This document shows, in pieces, positions 50,593 to 62,290 of a DNA stretch of 64,000 nucleotides. Both the position numbers and the translations under genes were made by a program. The notes under the pieces were generated by a model that worked only from the letters and a program-made list of their open reading frames with translations, searched no databases and was not told the DNA's origin. Numbering within the stretch: position 1 is the first letter of the stretch; each line of letters starts with the position of its first letter. Source of the DNA: Lysobacteraceae bacterium (lineage in GTDB: Bacteria; Pseudomonadota; Gammaproteobacteria; Xanthomonadales; Rhodanobacteraceae); assembly GCA_021372495.1 (NCBI GenBank), contig JAJFUF010000024.1, forward strand, positions 1-64,000, given 5' to 3'.

Positions 50593-53253
50593 TCAGGCCA
50601 GCCCGAAGCGGCGGATCAGCCAGCCCTTCGCGAGCTGGGTCAGGCCCATGTAGACAAGCAGGATCGCGCCGAGGTACGGCCAGTAGCCGCCCGGCAGCGG
50701 CGCGAAGCCGAACCACGACGCCGCCGCCGAGAACGGCAGCAGCACGCCGATGCCGCAGATCGTCACCGTCGCCACGCGCAGCGGCAGGCTGGCCATGCTC
50801 TGCACGAACGGGATGCGGCCGGTGCGGATCACGTGCACGATCAGCGTCTGCGACAGCAGCGACTCGACGAACCAGCCGGTCTGGAACAGCGCCGCGTGCG
50901 CGACGCCGTCGGCCTTGAACACGTACCACATCAGGCCGAACGTGGCGTAGTCGAAGATCGAGCTGATCGGGCCGATGCACAGCACGAAGCGCGCGATCTC
51001 GCGCATGTCCCAACTGCGCGGCCGGGCGATGTACTCCTCGTCGACCTCGTCGGTGGCGACCGCGGTCTGCGAGAAGTCGTACATCAGGTTGTTGAGCAGG
51101 ATCTGCACCGGCGCCATCGGCAGGAACGGCAGCAGCGCGCTGGCGCCGAGCACGCTGAACATGTTGCCGAAGTTGGAGCTGGCGGTCATCTTGATGTACT
51201 TGATGATGTTGCCGAAGACCTTGCGGCCCTCCTGCACGCCCTCCTCCAGCACGATCAGGCTCTTCTCCAGCAGGATGATGTCGGCCGAGGCCTTGGCGAT
51301 GTCGACCGCGGTGTCGACCGAGATGCCGACGTCGGCCGCGCGCAGCGCCGGGCCGTCGTTGATGCCGTCGCCCATGAAGCCGACCACGTGGCCCTGCGCG
51401 CGCAGCGCCTCGATCACGCGCACCTTCTGCTGCGGATTGAGGCGCGCGAACAGTTGCACCTCGCGCGCGGCCTCGGCCATCTCGGCATCGTCCATGCGGT
51501 CGATCTGCGGCCCGGTGGCGACGCGGGTCGCGTCGAGGCCGACCTGGCGGCAGACGTTGCGCGCGACGATGCTGTTGTCGCCGGTGAGGATCTTCACCGC
51601 GATGCCGTGGGCTTGCAGCGCCTCGATCGCCTCCGCCGCGCTGTCCTTGGGCGGGTCGAGGAAGGCCATGAAGCCGACCAGGGTCAGGTCGCGCTCGTCG
51701 TCGCGGCCGTAGGCCTCGCGGGTCGGAGCCAGTTCGCGGATGCCGACCGCGATCACGCGGAAGCCGTCCTCGTTCAACTCGCGCGCGACACGGCGCACCT
51801 CGTCCATGCGCGCTTCCGTCAGCGCCTCGACCTTGCCGTCCACGTCGACGTTCACCGAGATGCCCAGCATCTCGGCGACCGCGCCCTTGCTGACCAGCAG
51901 GTGGCGGCCCTCGTGGTCGCGCACCACCACCGACATGCGGCGGCGCTCGAAGTCGAACGGCACCTCGTCGACCAGCGCGAAATCGGCGGCCAGCCGCGCG
52001 GAATCCTCCGGCTCGACGCGCTCGAGCACCGCCACGTCGAGCAGGTTGCGCAGGCCGGTCTGGTAGTGGCTGTTGAGAAAGGCCAGCTCGAGAACGCGCG
52101 CGTTGTCCTCGCCGTCGGCGCCGACGTGGCGTTCCAGGATCACCTTGTCCTGGGTCAGCGTGCCGGTCTTGTCGGTACACAGCACGTCGATCGCGCCGAA
52201 GTCCTGGATCGCCGGCAGGCGCTTGACGATCACGTCCTTGCGCGCCATCGCCATCGCGCCCTTGGCGAGGTTGATGGTCACGATCATCGGCAGCATCTCC
52301 GGCGCCAGGCCGACCGACACCGCGATCGCGAACAGGAACGCCTCCAGCCAATCGTGCCTGGCCCAGCCGTTGATCAGGAACACCAGCGGCACCATCACCG
52401 CCATGAAGCGCAGCATCAGCATGGCGAAGCGGCGCACGCCGATGTCGAAGCTGGTGGCCTGGCGCGGCGCGGTCAGCGCGCCGGCGAGCGCGCCGAAGCA
52501 GGTCTCGCGGCCGGTGGCGGCGACCATCGCCAGCGCGCTGCCGCTGACCACGTTGGAGCCCATGAAGCAGAGGTTGCGCGCCTCCAGCGGCGCGGCGGCG
52601 TCGGCGTCCGCACCGGCGAACTTCTCCACCGGCATCGACTCGCCGGTCAGGCTGGCCTGGTTGACGAACAGGTCCTTGGCGGCGAGCAGGCGCACGTCGG
52701 CGGGCAGCATGTCGCCGGCCGCCAGCAGGATCACGTCGCCGGGCACCAGGTCCTCGATCGGCAGCTCGACGCGGCCGGCGGCGTCGCCCTCGCCGCGGCG
52801 GCGCACGGTGGCGGTGTTGCTGACCATGTGGCGCAGCGCCTCGACGGCCTTGTCGGAACGGCGCTCCTGCACGTAGGACAGCACCACCGACATCGCCACC
52901 ATGCCGGCCATGATGCCGGCGGCGACCTTGTCGTCGATGGAGAACGTCACCACCGCCAGCGTCAGCAGCAGCACGTTCAGCGGCGTGGCCGCGCGCACGA
53001 ACAGCTCGCGCAGGATCGAATCCTTGCGGTCGTTGCCGACGACGTTGGGGCCGTACTGTTCGAGGCGCGCCTCGGCTTCGGCGGCATCGAGGCCGGCACT
53101 GCGGCTGTCCAGCCGCGCCAGCGCCTCGTCCGCGCCGAGGCGCGCGATCTCGAGGAAGCGGCGCTGCTGCTGCGGCGCGACGCTGGGCGCGGCGCGGCCG
53201 CGTCCGTGGGTGCGCTCGGGGATCAGGGCCATCAGCGAAACCAGTCTGAGCAT
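50593..53253 (-). CDS. mgtA: P-type Mg2+ ATPase (MgtA/MgtB type)
   Basis: A type IIIB P-type ATPase for Mg2+ import. The 886-residue protein has the actuator-domain motif ASLTGESMPVEKF, phosphorylation motif DKTGTLT, the nucleotide-binding region, hinge VVGFMGDGINDGPALRAADVGISVD, and ten membrane segments with AVSVGLAPEMLPMIVTINLAKGA in M4. Start ATG 53253 (MLRLVSLMALIPERT) is chosen because TGGAG stands 8 nt upstream; the frame extends 10 residues further without a better site. The 237-nt leader (53254-53490) may regulate it. Confidence 0.96.
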   Translation of the reverse strand: MLRLVSLMALIPERTHGRGRAAPSVAPQQQRRFLEIARLGADEALARLDSRSAGLDAAEAEARLEQYGPNVVGNDRKDSILRELFVRAATPLNVLLLTLAVVTFSIDDKVAAGIMAGMVAMSVVLSYVQERRSDKAVEALRHMVSNTATVRRRGEGDAAGRVELPIEDLVPGDVILLAAGDMLPADVRLLAAKDLFVNQASLTGESMPVEKFAGADADAAAPLEARNLCFMGSNVVSGSALAMVAATGRETCFGALAGALTAPRQATSFDIGVRRFAMLMLRFMAVMVPLVFLINGWARHDWLEAFLFAIAVSVGLAPEMLPMIVTINLAKGAMAMARKDVIVKRLPAIQDFGAIDVLCTDKTGTLTQDKVILERHVGADGEDNARVLELAFLNSHYQTGLRNLLDVAVLERVEPEDSARLAADFALVDEVPFDFERRRMSVVVRDHEGRHLLVSKGAVAEMLGISVNVDVDGKVEALTEARMDEVRRVARELNEDGFRVIAVGIRELAPTREAYGRDDERDLTLVGFMAFLDPPKDSAAEAIEALQAHGIAVKILTGDNSIVARNVCRQVGLDATRVATGPQIDRMDDAEMAEAAREVQLFARLNPQQKVRVIEALRAQGHVVGFMGDGINDGPALRAADVGISVDTAVDIAKASADIILLEKSLIVLEEGVQEGRKVFGNIIKYIKMTASSNFGNMFSVLGASALLPFLPMAPVQILLNNLMYDFSQTAVATDEVDEEYIARPRSWDMREIARFVLCIGPISSIFDYATFGLMWYVFKADGVAHAALFQTGWFVESLLSQTLIVHVIRTGRIPFVQSMASLPLRVATVTICGIGVLLPFSAAASWFGFAPLPGGYWPYLGAILLVYMGLTQLAKGWLIRRFGLA

Positions 53254-53490
53254 CGCGGACTCCAAACAGGACCATCCGCGCACGTCACGCGCACGCGGAG
53301 AGGACGGAGTCGCTGGGGTACTGCGATGGAGCGCTCCGCCGGCTCGACACCCCTCGGGGTGGACCGGCGTAAGCGGGTCAGCCGCGCGAGGGGGACTTCA
53401 GATGTGCAGGTCTAGGGCAACTGCAACTGTCCACGCGGACGGACCTCGTGCGAGAAGGATGCGCAAGGGTAATCGCGACCACGCGGCCGG
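53254..53490 (-). other. Leader region between lpxK and mgtA
   Basis: 237 nt with no open gene. On the minus strand it contains a hairpin CACCCC/GGGGTG (around 53349-53362) flanked by GGTC/GAGCC segments, and the mgtA ribosome site. I could not match an M-box, mgtL-type peptide or manganese riboswitch consensus. It may hold the mgtA promoter and a structured leader. Confidence 0.35.
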
Positions 53491-54486
53491 TCAACGCCGC
53501 CGGCGTGACGCGGCGCGCAGGCGTTCGGCGACGGCATCGAGAAAGTCCGGCGCAAGCTTCGCCGACACCGGCAGGCTCCACCAGCGCGGCGCGGCGAACG
53601 GCCGGCACTTCACCGCGTCCTTCTCGGTCATCAGCACCGGCAGCGAGTCGCCGAAAGCCAGGTCGGCCGGCACGAACCGGTGATGGTCGGGGAATGCGTG
53701 CGCGATCACCGCGATGCCCTGCGCGCGCAGTTCGGCGAAGAAGCGTTCGGGGTTGCCGATGCCGGCGACCGCGTGCACGCGCTGCCCGGCGAACGCGGCC
53801 AGCGGGCGCGGCCGCTCCGCGCCGACCAGCGCCTCGGCCTGGCGTGCTTCCAGCGTCATCTGCACTTCGCCAGGCGCGGCGACGCCGCCGTTGCAGACGC
53901 GGAAATCGACGGCGTCCAGCCGCGCCGGCGGCTCGCGCAGCGGACCGGCGGGCAGCAGGCGGCCGTTGCCGAAACGGCGGTCGCCGTCGATCACGCAGAT
54001 CTCGAGGTCGCGCGCCAGCCGGTAGTGCTGCAGGCCGTCGTCGGCGATCACCACGTCGACGCCCGGCGCGAGCAGCAGCCGCGCGGCGGCGGGCCGGTCG
54101 CGGCCGACCGCGACCGGCGCCCCGGTGCGCGCACGGATCAGGCAGGGTTCGTCGCCGTCCTCGCGCGGATCGCTGGCGTCGTCCAGCAGCCGGTTGCCGC
54201 CGCGCGTGCCGCCGTAGCCGCGGCTGACCACGCCGGGGCTGAAGCCGCGCGCGCGCAGCGCCTCGACCAGCGCGATCGTCAGCGGCGTCTTGCCGGTGCC
54301 GCCGACGCTGAGGTTGCCGACCACCAGCACCGGCAGCGGCAGGCGCTGCGCAGCCAGCCAGCCGTGCCGGTACAGCGCGCGGCGCAGCGCGACCGCGCCG
54401 CCGTACAGCGCCGCCACCGGGCGTGCCCACAGCGGCGGCGGCAGGTCCGCATACCAGCGCTGCTGCAGCCGGCTCGCCAGCGTCAT
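53491..54486 (-). CDS. lpxK: Tetraacyldisaccharide 4'-kinase
   Basis: LpxK phosphorylates the 4' position of the lipid A precursor at the inner membrane. The 331-residue protein starts with an amphipathic/membrane helix region ([22 protein letters not shown]), then the P-loop [32 protein letters not shown]-type region [15 protein letters not shown], and [22 protein letters not shown]. Start ATG 54486 lies 6 nt after the msbA stop, so the two are co-transcribed, as in E. coli. Confidence 0.97.
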   Translation of the reverse strand: MTLASRLQQRWYADLPPPLWARPVAALYGGAVALRRALYRHGWLAAQRLPLPVLVVGNLSVGGTGKTPLTIALVEALRARGFSPGVVSRGYGGTRGGNRLLDDASDPREDGDEPCLIRARTGAPVAVGRDRPAAARLLLAPGVDVVIADDGLQHYRLARDLEICVIDGDRRFGNGRLLPAGPLREPPARLDAVDFRVCNGGVAAPGEVQMTLEARQAEALVGAERPRPLAAFAGQRVHAVAGIGNPERFFAELRAQGIAVIAHAFPDHHRFVPADLAFGDSLPVLMTEKDAVKCRPFAAPRWWSLPVSAKLAPDFLDAVAERLRAASRRRR

Positions 54487-54492
54487 CGCCGC

Positions 54493-56252
<1,760 letters not shown>

Positions 56253-56256
<4 letters not shown>

Positions 56257-56684
56257 TTGCCGCGCGGCTCCGCGGCTGGCGTGGTGGCGATGCTGAGCCG
56301 GCTGAAGCCGAGCTGGGCCAATGCGTCCATCGCCGTCACCACCGACTGGTGCGGGGTCATCGCGTCGGCGCGCAGCAGCACCGGGCGCTCGCGGTCGTCG
56401 CCGGCGATGCGCGCAATCGCCTGCTTGAGGCTGTCGGTGTCGGTGCCGAGCACCTCGTCGGCGCCGACCGAAAAGTGCCCTTCGCGGTCGACCATCAGGA
56501 CCAGCGCACCGCTCTGGTCCTGGCTGGCCTGCGCGCTGGCCTCGGGCAGCGTGACCTTCATGCGCGCGTGCTGCACGAAGGTGGTGGTCATCACGAAGAA
56601 CATCAGCAACGTGAGGAGCACGTCGATCAGCGAGATCACGTTGATCTCGAAATCGTCCTCGCGCCGCGCCTGGCCGATGCGCAT
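56253..56684 (-). CDS. exbD: ExbD/TolR-family proton-channel subunit
   Basis: A 143-residue protein with one N-terminal membrane helix carrying the proton-path Asp: FEINVISLIDVLLTLLMFFVMTTTF. The rest is a periplasmic ExbD/TolR domain with ARMKVTLPEAS. It pairs with the ExbB protein coded just upstream. Overlap with msbA is 4 nt. In Xanthomonadales an ExbB/ExbD pair lies in this lipid A-linked position; TonB is not in the window. ExbD is preferred over TolR because no tolA/tolB follow. Confidence 0.92.
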
Positions 56685-56693
56685 GGCGGCGGC

Positions 56694-57344
56694 TCAGCGC
56701 GCCGCGCGCGCCGGCGCGGCGGCCGCGATCGCGGCCGGCTCGGCCTGCGCGGTCAGCTCGTCCAGCAGCACGGTTGCCTGCTGCTCCATCTCGACGACGA
56801 AGCCGGCCACGCGCGAACGGAAGTAGCGGTGCAGCGCGTAGGCCGGGATCGCCACCACCAGGCCGCTGGCGGTGCACACCAGCGCCTCGCCGATGCCGCC
56901 GGCCATCTTCAGCGGGTCGCCGACGCCGTTGACCATCACCGCGAGGAACATGCGGATCAGGCCGATCACGGTACCGAGCAGGCCGAGCAGCGGCGAGATC
57001 AGCGCGATCGTGCCGAGCGTGTTGAGGAAGCGCTCCATGCGGTGCACGACGTGGCGGCCGGTGTCCTCGATGCGCTCCTTGACGATCTCGCGCGAACGGT
57101 TGCGCACCGCCAGCGCGCCGGCCAGCAGTTCGCCCAGCGGCGAGTTGTCGCGCAGCGCCTGCAGGTGCTCGGGATCGAGCTTGCGCGAACGCGCCCAGGT
57201 GCGCACCTGCTCGCCCAGGCCGGGCGGCAGCACCGCCCCGCGACGCAGCGTCCAGAACCGTTCCAGGATGATCGCCAGCGCGATCGCCGAGCACAGCAGG
57301 ATGGGCAGCATCGCCCAGCCGCCCGCCATCAGGATTTCGAGCAC
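56694..57344 (-). CDS. exbB: ExbB/MotA/TolQ-family proton-channel protein
   Basis: A 216-residue protein with three membrane helices: MLEILMAGGWAMLPILLCSAIALAIILERFW, GTIALISPLLGLLGTVIGLIRMF, and the final GGIGEALVCTASGLVVAIPAYALHRYF, the last two being the ExbB/TolQ/MotA signature. The start is a GTG at 57344 with GGAGG upstream at ideal spacing. exbD follows 9 nt later. It forms the pore with ExbD and energises an outer-membrane or periplasmic partner. Confidence 0.92.
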   Translation of the reverse strand: MLEILMAGGWAMLPILLCSAIALAIILERFWTLRRGAVLPPGLGEQVRTWARSRKLDPEHLQALRDNSPLGELLAGALAVRNRSREIVKERIEDTGRHVVHRMERFLNTLGTIALISPLLGLLGTVIGLIRMFLAVMVNGVGDPLKMAGGIGEALVCTASGLVVAIPAYALHRYFRSRVAGFVVEMEQQATVLLDELTAQAEPAAIAAAAPARAAR

Positions 57345-57438
57345 GCGGTCCTCCGTCCAGCACGGCCTCGAAAGCGAGCCCGCATCATACCAGCGAACCG
57401 GCGCCGGCCTGTGTCGCGGTTGGCAGTGCCGGCGCGGC

Positions 57439-59772
57439 CTATTCGCGCCAGTAGCGGCGGCTGCGCGCGCGCCAGGATTCGGCCGGCAGGGGCGCGGCGT
57501 CGGCCGGGAAGCGCACCCGCAAAGCGCCTTCGCGCGCCGTGTCCAGCAGCGGCACGCCGGCGGCGGCGTAGCGCGCCAGCACCTCCGGATGCGGATGGCC
57601 GAAGCGGTTGCGCCAGCCCGCCGAGACGATCGCCAGCCGCGGATGCAGGGCGGCGACGAACGCCGCGCTGGAGGCGCTGCGGCTGCCGTGGTGCGGCGCC
57701 ACCAGCACCAGCGGCGGCCCCGCGCCGGCGGCCGCCGCGACTTCCGGTTCGACGCCGGCGCCGATGTCGCTCGGCAGCAGCAGGCGTCCGCCCGACGCCT
57801 CGACCAGCAGCACGCAGGCGCCGTCGTTGCCGCGCCCCGGCTGCGCCGCCCGCGGATGCAGCACGCGGAAGCGCACCCCGTCCCAGCTCCACGCCTGCCC
57901 GGCACGGCAAAGCGCCAGCGGCAGCGGACTGCGCCGCGGTTCGCTGCCGAGCAGGCGCGCCTGCGGAAATGCCGCCGCCACCGCGGGCACGCCGCCGGCG
58001 TGGTCGTTGTCGCCGTGGCTGACCATCAGCACGTCGAGCCGGCGCACGCCCAGCGCGTGCAGCGCCGGCACCGCCACCGTCGCACCGAGATCGAAGCCGG
58101 ACGGATAGCGCGCGCCGGCATCGAACAGCAGCGCGTGCGCACGGGTGCGCACCAGCACCGACAGGCCCTGCCCCACGTCCAGCACCACCGCATCGAAGCC
58201 GCCCGGCGGCGGCAGCGCGACGCGCGGCCACAGCAGCGGCAGGAACAGCAGCGCGCCAAGCCCGCGCGCCGGCACGCCGCGCGGCAGCAGCAGCCACAGC
58301 GCGCCCAGCGACGCCAGCGCGAATGCCGCCAACCCGGGCTCGGGCAGGTAGCCGTGCGCGCCGGGCCACGCGGCCATCCGCTCCAGCAGCCACCACTGCG
58401 CGCGCAGCAGCGCCGCGGCCGCGTGCAGAAGCGGCACGCCCAGCGCGGGCAGCGGAATCAACAGCAGCGTCGCCAGCAGGGTCAGCGGCACGATCGCGAA
58501 GCTGACGAACGGCACTGCGACCAGGTTCGCCAGCGGCCCGACCAGCGAGCTCTGCCCGAAGAACCACACGCCGAGCGGCAGCAGCGCGACCGCCATCACG
58601 CCCTGCGCCGCGCCCAGCTCGTGCGCGAGTCCGCGCCAGCCGCGCGGCGCGCGTCCGACCACCAGCACCAGGAAGGCGACGCCGGCGAACGACAGCCAGA
58701 AGCCGGCCGACAGCACCGCCAGCGGGTCGGCCAGCAGGATTGCCGCCAGCGCCAGTCCGAGCGTGTGCGCGGCGCCCGGCGCGCGCCGCGACAGCCGCGC
58801 CAGCGCCACCACGCCGATCATCAGCAGCGTGCGCAGGGTCGGCAGGCCGAGCCCGGCCAGCGCGCCGTAGGCGCAGGCCGCCAGCAGCGCCGCCGGCGCT
58901 TCCGCGCGCGGCCGCGGCAGGCGTTCGCCGAGCGCGGGGCACAGCCACCACAGGCCGCGCAGCAGCCATGCCGCGACCACGCCGGCCAGGCCGACGTGCA
59001 GGCCGGAGATCGCGATCAGGTGGCCGGTGCCGGTGCCGCGCAGCACATCCCAGTCGGCGTCGCCGAGGCCGCGCTGGTCGCCGACGGCGAGCGCCTGCAG
59101 GCGGTGCGCGGTCGCAGCATCGTCCGGCAGCGCCGCGGCGATCGCCGCGGCGAGGCGCGCCCGCAGGCGATCGATGCAGACGCCCTGGGCGAGCCGGCGC
59201 CGGGCGCCGCCGTCGCGCACGTAGCCGACCGCGACGATGCCGCGCTCCAGCGCGTGCCGTTCGCTGTCGAAACCGCCCGGGTCGACCAGCCCGCGCGGCC
59301 GCTTCAGCCGCACGCGCAGCGCCCAGCGCTCGCACGGCGCCAGCGTCGGCGCGTCGTCGTACCAGGCCAGCCGCAACAGGCCGCGCAGCGGCAGCGGCGC
59401 GCCGTCCAGCGTCGCCGATTCGACGCGCAGCTCGAAGCGCGCCTCGCGGGCATCGGCACGCGGCAGGTCGTCCAGCACGCCGACCACGTCGAGGTCGCGA
59501 CCTTCCAGTGCGCGCGGCAGGCGCGCGTCCAGCGCGAAGTCCGCGCGCAGCGCGCCCCAGCCGAAGCCGGCCAGCACGATCGCCGGCAGCAGCAGGCGCG
59601 GCCGGCGCCACGCCAGCAGCAGGCCGGCGAGCAACGCAGCGACGTCGAGCATGCGCGGCGGCAGCGCGGGCAGCGCCTGCACCGCGACCACGCCGGCCAG
59701 CAGCGCGGCGCCGAGCGCGAGCCCGCCGGGCGGAGATCGCGGAACCGGGCGTCCCTGCCCGCGTCTGTCCAT
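57439..59772 (-). CDS. comEC: Competence DNA-uptake channel ComEC/Rec2
   Basis: The inner-membrane channel through which single-stranded DNA enters during transformation. The 777-residue protein has an N-terminal OB-like DUF4131 region, the Competence domain with several membrane helices (GTGTGHLIAISGLHVGLAGVVAAWLL), and a C-terminal metallo-beta-lactamase-like nuclease with LMVSHGDNDHAGGV. All three ComEC parts are present, so it appears functional. It follows lolD by 7 nt and ends 94 nt before exbB. In E. coli the orthologue ycaI also precedes msbA-lpxK. Confidence 0.95.
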   Translation of the reverse strand: MDRRGQGRPVPRSPPGGLALGAALLAGVVAVQALPALPPRMLDVAALLAGLLLAWRRPRLLLPAIVLAGFGWGALRADFALDARLPRALEGRDLDVVGVLDDLPRADAREARFELRVESATLDGAPLPLRGLLRLAWYDDAPTLAPCERWALRVRLKRPRGLVDPGGFDSERHALERGIVAVGYVRDGGARRRLAQGVCIDRLRARLAAAIAAALPDDAATAHRLQALAVGDQRGLGDADWDVLRGTGTGHLIAISGLHVGLAGVVAAWLLRGLWWLCPALGERLPRPRAEAPAALLAACAYGALAGLGLPTLRTLLMIGVVALARLSRRAPGAAHTLGLALAAILLADPLAVLSAGFWLSFAGVAFLVLVVGRAPRGWRGLAHELGAAQGVMAVALLPLGVWFFGQSSLVGPLANLVAVPFVSFAIVPLTLLATLLLIPLPALGVPLLHAAAALLRAQWWLLERMAAWPGAHGYLPEPGLAAFALASLGALWLLLPRGVPARGLGALLFLPLLWPRVALPPPGGFDAVVLDVGQGLSVLVRTRAHALLFDAGARYPSGFDLGATVAVPALHALGVRRLDVLMVSHGDNDHAGGVPAVAAAFPQARLLGSEPRRSPLPLALCRAGQAWSWDGVRFRVLHPRAAQPGRGNDGACVLLVEASGGRLLLPSDIGAGVEPEVAAAAGAGPPLVLVAPHHGSRSASSAAFVAALHPRLAIVSAGWRNRFGHPHPEVLARYAAAGVPLLDTAREGALRVRFPADAAPLPAESWRARSRRYWRE

Positions 59773-59779
59773 GGCGGCG

Positions 59780-60481
59780 TCAGGTCGCCTTCGGCCGCTC
59801 GTGCAGGCTGCCGCCGGACAGTTCCAGCACGCGGTCCATGCGCGCGGCGAGGCGCGGATCGTGCGTGACCAGCACGAAGCTGGTGCCGATCTCGCGGTTC
59901 AATTCCAGCATCAGCGCATAGACCTGCGCGGCATTGGCCTCGTCGAGGTTGCCGGTCGGCTCGTCGCCGAGGATGCAGGCCGGCCGCGTCACCAGCGCGC
60001 GCGCGACCGCGCAGCGCTGGCGCTCGCCGCCGGACAGCTCGCCCGGCTTGTGCTCGAGGCGGGCGCCCAGGCCGACGCGTTCCAGCAGCTCGCGCGCCCG
60101 CCGCTGCGCTTCGGGAATCGGCGTGCCGCGGATCAGCAGCGGCATCGCCACGTTCTCCAGCGCGGTGAACTCGGGCAGCAGGTGGTGGAACTGGTAGATG
60201 AAGCCAAGCGAGCGGTTGCGCACGTGGCCGCGCTCGGCGTCCGACAGCTTCGACAGCGCGCGTCCCTCCACTTCGACCTCGCCCGCACTCAACGTATCGA
60301 GGCCGCCGAGGATGTGCAGGAGCGTGCTCTTGCCGGCGCCCGAAGCGCCGATGACCGCCAAGGTCTCGCCGCGGCGCAGCTCGAAGCTGACCTCGCCCAG
60401 CACGACGGTGCGGAGCTTGCCTTCCTGGTAGGTCTTGGCCACGCGCTCGGCGCGCAGCACGATGTCGTTGCCGCGGTTCAT
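59780..60481 (-). CDS. lolD: Lipoprotein-release ABC ATPase
   Basis: LolD powers extraction of outer-membrane lipoproteins from the inner membrane for LolA. The 233-residue ATPase has [59 protein letters not shown] and [11 protein letters not shown], all typical of LolD. ATG 60481 (MNRGND) is preferred because GAGG lies 6 nt upstream; an ATG at 60496 lies inside lolC. Co-transcribed with lolC. Confidence 0.97.
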   Translation of the reverse strand: MNRGNDIVLRAERVAKTYQEGKLRTVVLGEVSFELRRGETLAVIGASGAGKSTLLHILGGLDTLSAGEVEVEGRALSKLSDAERGHVRNRSLGFIYQFHHLLPEFTALENVAMPLLIRGTPIPEAQRRARELLERVGLGARLEHKPGELSGGERQRCAVARALVTRPACILGDEPTGNLDEANAAQVYALMLELNREIGTSFVLVTHDPRLAARMDRVLELSGGSLHERPKAT

Positions 60482-60488
60482 GCGCGCC

Positions 60489-61739
60489 TCACTCATAGCG
60501 CAGCGCCTGCGCCGGCTCGGTGCGCGCCGCGCGCCGCGCCGGGTAGATCGTCGCCAGCAGCGAGAACAGGAACGACAGCGAGGCGATCCAGCCGACGTCG
60601 CGCCAGTGCAGGTCGCTTGGCAGTTCGCTGATGTAGTACACGTCCGGCGACAGGAACACCACGCCGAAGGTGTGCTCGATCCACTTCACGATCGTCTCGA
60701 GGTTCAGCGCCAGCAGCACGCCGAACAGCACGCCCAGCGCGATGCCGATCAGGCCGACCAGCAGGCCCTGCACCATGAACACGCCCATGATGCTGCGCGG
60801 CGTGGCGCCGAGCGTGCGCAGGATGGCGATGTCGGCCTGCTTGTCGGTGACCAGCATCACCAGCGTCGAAACCAGGTTGAACGCGGCCACCGCGACGATC
60901 AACGAGAGGATGATGAACATCACCTTCTTCTCCATCGACACCGCGCGGAAGAAGTTGGCGTGGCCCTGCATCCAGTCCTGCACGCGGTACATCTGGCCGA
61001 GCTGGTCGGCGAGGTCGCGGGCGACGCCGTAGGCACGGAACATGTCGTCGAGGCGCAGGCGGATGCCGGTCGGCCCGCTCATGTCGTACAGCCGCTCTGC
61101 GTCCTGCATGTGCATCACCGCCAGGCCGGAGTCGTACTCCTCCATGCCGGCCTCGAAGATGCCGACCACGGTGAAGCGCCGCAGCCGCGGCACCGCGCCG
61201 ACCGGCGTCGCGCGCACCTGGTTGGCGGCGACCGCGATCACCTTGTCGCCGACGTCGACGCCGAGCTGCAGCGCCAGCTCCTTGCCGAGCACGATGCCGT
61301 AGCCGCCCGGCTTGAGATCGGACAGATGGCCCGCGACCATCTTGCGGTCGATGTCGGAAACGTTCGGCTCCATGTCCGGCAGCACGCCGCGGATGGCCGC
61401 GCCGGCGCCGTCGCGACGCATGCCCTGCAGCAGCGCGAAGCCGTCGACGTAGGGCGCGGCGCCGAGCACGTGCGGGTTCTTCTTGGCGACCGAGATCGCG
61501 TGCGGCCAGTCCTGCACGGCTTCGCCGACGCCGGAAATCGTCGCGTGCGCGACCATGCCGAGGATGCGCGTGCGCAGCTCCTTGTCGAAGCCGTTCATCA
61601 CCGAGATCACCGCGATCAGCGCGGTCACGCCCACCGCGATGCCCAGCATCGACACCAGCGAGATGAACGAGATGAAGTGATTGCGGCGCTTGGCGCGCGT
61701 GTAGCGCAGGCCGATGAAGAGCTCGAGCGGTCGGAACAT
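60489..61739 (-). CDS. lolC: Lipoprotein-releasing permease, LolC/E family
   Basis: A 416-residue permease: N-terminal [48 protein letters not shown] with the first membrane helix, a periplasmic domain of about 200 residues, and three C-terminal helices ending in [10 protein letters not shown]. It is the LolC/LolE type. Only one such permease precedes lolD and none follows, so it may work as a homodimer (the LolF arrangement) unless a lolE lies elsewhere. Start ATG 61739. Confidence 0.95.
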   Translation of the reverse strand: MFRPLELFIGLRYTRAKRRNHFISFISLVSMLGIAVGVTALIAVISVMNGFDKELRTRILGMVAHATISGVGEAVQDWPHAISVAKKNPHVLGAAPYVDGFALLQGMRRDGAGAAIRGVLPDMEPNVSDIDRKMVAGHLSDLKPGGYGIVLGKELALQLGVDVGDKVIAVAANQVRATPVGAVPRLRRFTVVGIFEAGMEEYDSGLAVMHMQDAERLYDMSGPTGIRLRLDDMFRAYGVARDLADQLGQMYRVQDWMQGHANFFRAVSMEKKVMFIILSLIVAVAAFNLVSTLVMLVTDKQADIAILRTLGATPRSIMGVFMVQGLLVGLIGIALGVLFGVLLALNLETIVKWIEHTFGVVFLSPDVYYISELPSDLHWRDVGWIASLSFLFSLLATIYPARRAARTEPAQALRYE

Positions 61740-61823
61740 GGCGGATGGGGATCGGCGGCGAGGCGCGCCGCTTCGGCAGAACCGGCGCGGGCTCTGGGAC
61801 TACGGTGCGCGCGCAGAGTGCCC

Positions 61824-61851
61824 TAAAGCGCCGCCGGCCGGCAAGCGGCGC
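61824..61851 (-). terminator. Possible terminator between ygfX and lolC
   Basis: On the minus strand GCGCCGC, 10-nt loop, GCGGCGC, then TTTAG. It stands 17 nt past the ygfX stop. The short T-run makes it a weak candidate. Confidence 0.4.
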
Positions 61852-61867
61852 CGGCCGCACAGCGCTG

Positions 61868-62290
61868 TCAGGCGATGCCCTGCCCCGCGCCCAGCCGAAC
61901 GCGCAGGCGCCGCCGCGTGTCGGCATCCAGGTTGTCGGGGAGCAGCAGCAGCGCGGCGCGCGAACGCGCGCCCCAGGCCAGCCGCAGCACGATCAGCGGA
62001 CCGAGCACGCGCGCGCCGAGCAGCGTGCCGGCAGCGTCCTGCCCGTTCGCCAGGCCCAGCTCGACGACGCCGTCGCCGCGCAGGCGCAGCGATCGCAGCG
62101 GCGCGCGGCGCAGGCCCGCGCCGGCGCGTATCGCATGGACCAGGGCGGCCACGGCCAGCGCCAGCCGCAGCCAGCTCGGCAGGCCGCTCAGCGCAATCGC
62201 CAGCAGCGCGGCGAGGAGCACCAACGACAACATCGCCGCGAGCGCGCGCGAAGGGCGGTACTCAAAGCCGATGGTGGGCGCGGATTTCAT
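61868..62290 (-). CDS. YgfX/CptA-like small membrane protein
   Basis: A 140-residue protein with two adjacent hydrophobic helices near the N-terminus (LAAMLSLVLLAALLAIALSGLPSWLRLALAVAALVHAI) and a soluble C-terminal half (PLIVLRLAWGARSRAALLLLPDNLDADTRRRLRVRLG). This layout and its position overlapping sdhE by 29 nt identify it as YgfX. In E. coli YgfX/CptA was reported as the toxin partner of YgfY/SdhE, a claim that is disputed because SdhE is a flavinylation factor. Its role here is uncertain. Confidence 0.85.
   Translation of the reverse strand: MKSAPTIGFEYRPSRALAAMLSLVLLAALLAIALSGLPSWLRLALAVAALVHAIRAGAGLRRAPLRSLRLRGDGVVELGLANGQDAAGTLLGARVLGPLIVLRLAWGARSRAALLLLPDNLDADTRRRLRVRLGAGQGIA

Noticed and set aside
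50578-53415. 945-codon plus-strand frame opposite mgtA
   Set aside because: Antisense shadow; mgtA has all P-type ATPase motifs.
53254-53490. M-box or yybP-ykoY riboswitch upstream of mgtA
   Set aside because: Conserved core sequences of these riboswitches were not found on reading the leader.
60482-60496. lolD start at ATG 60496
   Set aside because: It lies inside lolC without a ribosome site; ATG 60481 has GAGG at good spacing.
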